Notes under the pieces: model-generated | Databases searched by the model: none | Told to the model about the DNA's origin: nothing | The model's input: only the letters and a program-made list of their open reading frames with translations | Part shown: positions 13,009 to 14,573 of the stretch, piece by piece | Position numbering within the stretch: the stretch's first letter is position 1 | How the letters are laid out: each line of letters begins with the position of its first letter | Translations under genes and position numbers: made by a program | Assembly (NCBI GenBank): GCA_040007895.1 | Contig: JBDTUE010000094.1 | Span: forward strand, 1-14,573 | Source of the DNA: JADJLQ01 sp040007895 | GTDB taxonomy: Bacteria > Bacteroidota > Bacteroidia > Chitinophagales > Saprospiraceae | DNA: 14,573 nucleotides | Direction of reading: 5' to 3'

Positions 13009-14573
13009 ATGGCAGAGTCATTAAATTTTATTGAAGAAATTATCGCAAAAGATATCGCAGAAGGTAAACAGGAGGGTAGGGTATTGACCCGGTTTCCTCC
13101 TGAACCAAATGGTTATCTCCATATCGGACATGCAAAATCAATCTGTCTCAATTTTGGCGTAGCAAAAAAATTCGGTGGAAGGACTAACCTTCGTTTTGAT
13201 GATACAAATCCGGAAAAAGAAGATGTAGAATATGTCGATTCCATTCTCGCCGATGTTAAATGGCTTGGGTTTGAATGGGATCAGGTTTTATATGCCTCAG
13301 ACTATTTCGAACAGTTATATTCATTTGCAATTCAACTCATCAAGGATGGTAAAGCCTATGTAGACCAATCTTCAGCAGAAGAAATCGCAACTCAAAAAGG
13401 AACACCTACGGTCCCTGGTACACCAAGCCCTTACCGTGATAGAACAGTAGCTGAAAATCTTGATCTGTTTCAAAAGATGCGGGGAGGCAAATTCGAAGAG
13501 GGAGATTGTGTGCTACGGGCCAAAATAGATCTTGCTTCAACCAATATGCATCTAAGGGATCCTTTAATGTATCGTATCAAAAAGGATCATCATCATCGCA
13601 CAGGAGATCAATGGGTGATCTATCCGATGTATGATTTTGCGCATGGTCAAAGTGATAGTATTGAAAAGATCACACACAGCATTTGTACACTTGAATTTGA
13701 AAACCATCGTCCTCTATATGATTGGTATATCGAACAACTGAATATCTATCCATCACATCAATATGAATTTGCCCGGCTTAATCTAACGTACACCGTCATG
13801 AGCAAACGCAAGCTTATGCAGTTAGTGCGTGATAATTTTGTGACGGGTTGGGATGATCCTCGTATGCCTACGATCTCAGGTCTTCGACGGAGAGGGTATA
13901 CTCCGGAATCAATTCGCGATTTTGCTGACAGAATAGGAGTGGCAAAACGGGAAAATATCATCGATGTTTCATTGCTTGAATTTTGTGTCAGGGAGCATCT
14001 GAATAAAATTGCTTCAAGATATATGGTCGTTCAGGATCCCGTCCGTCTGCGTATACTCAACTATGAAGAAGGGAAAGTGGAGATGATGCACATCGTCAAT
14101 AATCCTGAAAACGAAGCTGCTGGTGCAAGACTGGTGCCCATTTCAAATGAAATCTATGTAGAGCGGGATGATTATATGGAGACACCATCGAAAGGTTATT
14201 TCAGATTATATCCCGGTGGTATGGTCCGCCTTAAAAATGGCTACATTATAAAATGTGAAGGGGCTGTGACCAATCCTGATACAGGTGAGATTGAAGAGAT
14301 CCAGGCTACATATGTTCCGGAAAGCCGTAGTGGAACGGATACTTCGGGATTAAGTGTAAAAGGAGTCATTCATTGGGTGAGTGTAAAGGAATCAGTCAAT
14401 ATTGAGCTACGTATCTATGATCGTCTATTTACGGATGAAGCCCCGGATAGTCATGAGGATAAAGATTTTAAAGAATTCATTAATCCGGATTCTTTGAAGA
14501 TAATCTCAACTGCAAAAGCTGAACCCAATATCATAGGTTCAAAAGAAGGTGATCGTTATCAATTTTTGAGATT
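13009..14573 (+). CDS. glnS: Glutaminyl-tRNA synthetase, 3' end outside the window
   Basis: Charges tRNA-Gln directly with glutamine, a route many bacteria replace with Glu-tRNA amidation. The ATG at 13009 begins MAESLNFIEEIIAKDIAEG; 521 complete codons are visible with no stop before the edge, and the family's usual length of about 550-560 suggests roughly 30-40 codons are missing. The HIGH motif is HIGH at 38-41 in PPEPNGYLHIGHAKS, and KMSKS is VMSKRKL (263-269). The catalytic domain contains RFDDTNPEKE, then YPMYDFAHGQSDSIE, typical of GlnRS rather than GluRS. The beta-barrel anticodon-binding domains start around residue 340 (RYMVVQDPVRL) and include SGTDTSGLSVKGVIHWVS. Second gene of the argS operon. 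Confidence 0.97.
   Translation, partial: MAESLNFIEEIIAKDIAEGKQEGRVLTRFPPEPNGYLHIGHAKSICLNFGVAKKFGGRTNLRFDDTNPEKEDVEYVDSILADVKWLGFEWDQVLYASDYFEQLYSFAIQLIKDGKAYVDQSSAEEIATQKGTPTVPGTPSPYRDRTVAENLDLFQKMRGGKFEEGDCVLRAKIDLASTNMHLRDPLMYRIKKDHHHRTGDQWVIYPMYDFAHGQSDSIEKITHSICTLEFENHRPLYDWYIEQLNIYPSHQYEFARLNLTYTVMSKRKLMQLVRDNFVTGWDDPRMPTISGLRRRGYTPESIRDFADRIGVAKRENIIDVSLLEFCVREHLNKIASRYMVVQDPVRLRILNYEEGKVEMMHIVNNPENEAAGARLVPISNEIYVERDDYMETPSKGYFRLYPGGMVRLKNGYIIKCEGAVTNPDTGEIEEIQATYVPESRSGTDTSGLSVKGVIHWVSVKESVNIELRIYDRLFTDEAPDSHEDKDFKEFINPDSLKIISTAKAEPNIIGSKEGDRYQFLR

Noticed and set aside
13758..13961. Minus-strand open frame inside glnS
   Set aside because: It is antisense to conserved GlnRS sequence including the KMSKS region and resembles no protein family.

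Overview
The window looks like a compact, AT-rich chromosomal stretch from a member of the Bacteroidota, plausibly close to Saprospiria/Cytophagia (my inference, not tested). Three things point there. Six of the eight transcription-unit heads carry an exact TAnnTTTG box, the Bacteroidota sigma -7 element. Several families are typical of or restricted to the phylum (HYC_CC_PP protein, DUF3822, a TonB receptor with an N-terminal carboxypeptidase-regulatory domain, a very large M1 peptidase). Shine-Dalgarno sequences are weak or absent. I see no phage, transposase, CRISPR array, rRNA or tRNA.

Layout, left to right. 1-81: an intergenic hairpin built of 7-bp repeats. 82-3036 (-): a secreted 984-residue M1 metallopeptidase with a beta-rich, barrel-like C-terminal third. 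3203-3583 (+): a small secreted Cys-rich HYC_CC_PP protein. 3604-3666: a nested inverted repeat. 3826-6057 (+): a TonB-dependent receptor of a type I associate with heavy-metal loci. 6047-7078 (-): UDP-glucose 4-epimerase, overlapping the receptor tail to tail. 7197-8482 (+): an overlapping pair, PAP2 phosphatase and ZIP metal transporter. 8479-9477 (-): TsaD, tail to tail with the ZIP gene. 9478-9766: a palindrome and a repeat cluster. 9767-11049 (+): DUF3822 and RsmD, overlapping by 10 nt. 11160-12998 and 13009 to the right edge (+): arginyl- and glutaminyl-tRNA synthetases 10 nt apart.

How the genes relate. The right half is mostly translation housekeeping: tRNA t6A modification (TsaD), 16S rRNA methylation (RsmD) and two aminoacyl-tRNA synthetases. 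The left half is cell-envelope biology: an exported peptidase, an outer-membrane receptor with a small Cys-rich partner, a lipid or undecaprenyl phosphatase and a divalent-metal transporter. The HYC_CC_PP protein, the CC-containing receptor and the ZIP transporter suggest a metal-handling theme, but they are not one operon and the link is inference.

Points most worth a second look: the RsmD homologue has Gly where the catalytic [D/N]PPY motif needs Asp/Asn; the M1 peptidase seems fused to an outer-membrane-like barrel; the receptor, galE and PAP2 genes look almost leaderless, and the -7 boxes correct the galE and argS starts; and there are three structured intergenic repeats. I see no clear novel multi-gene defence or biosynthetic system.
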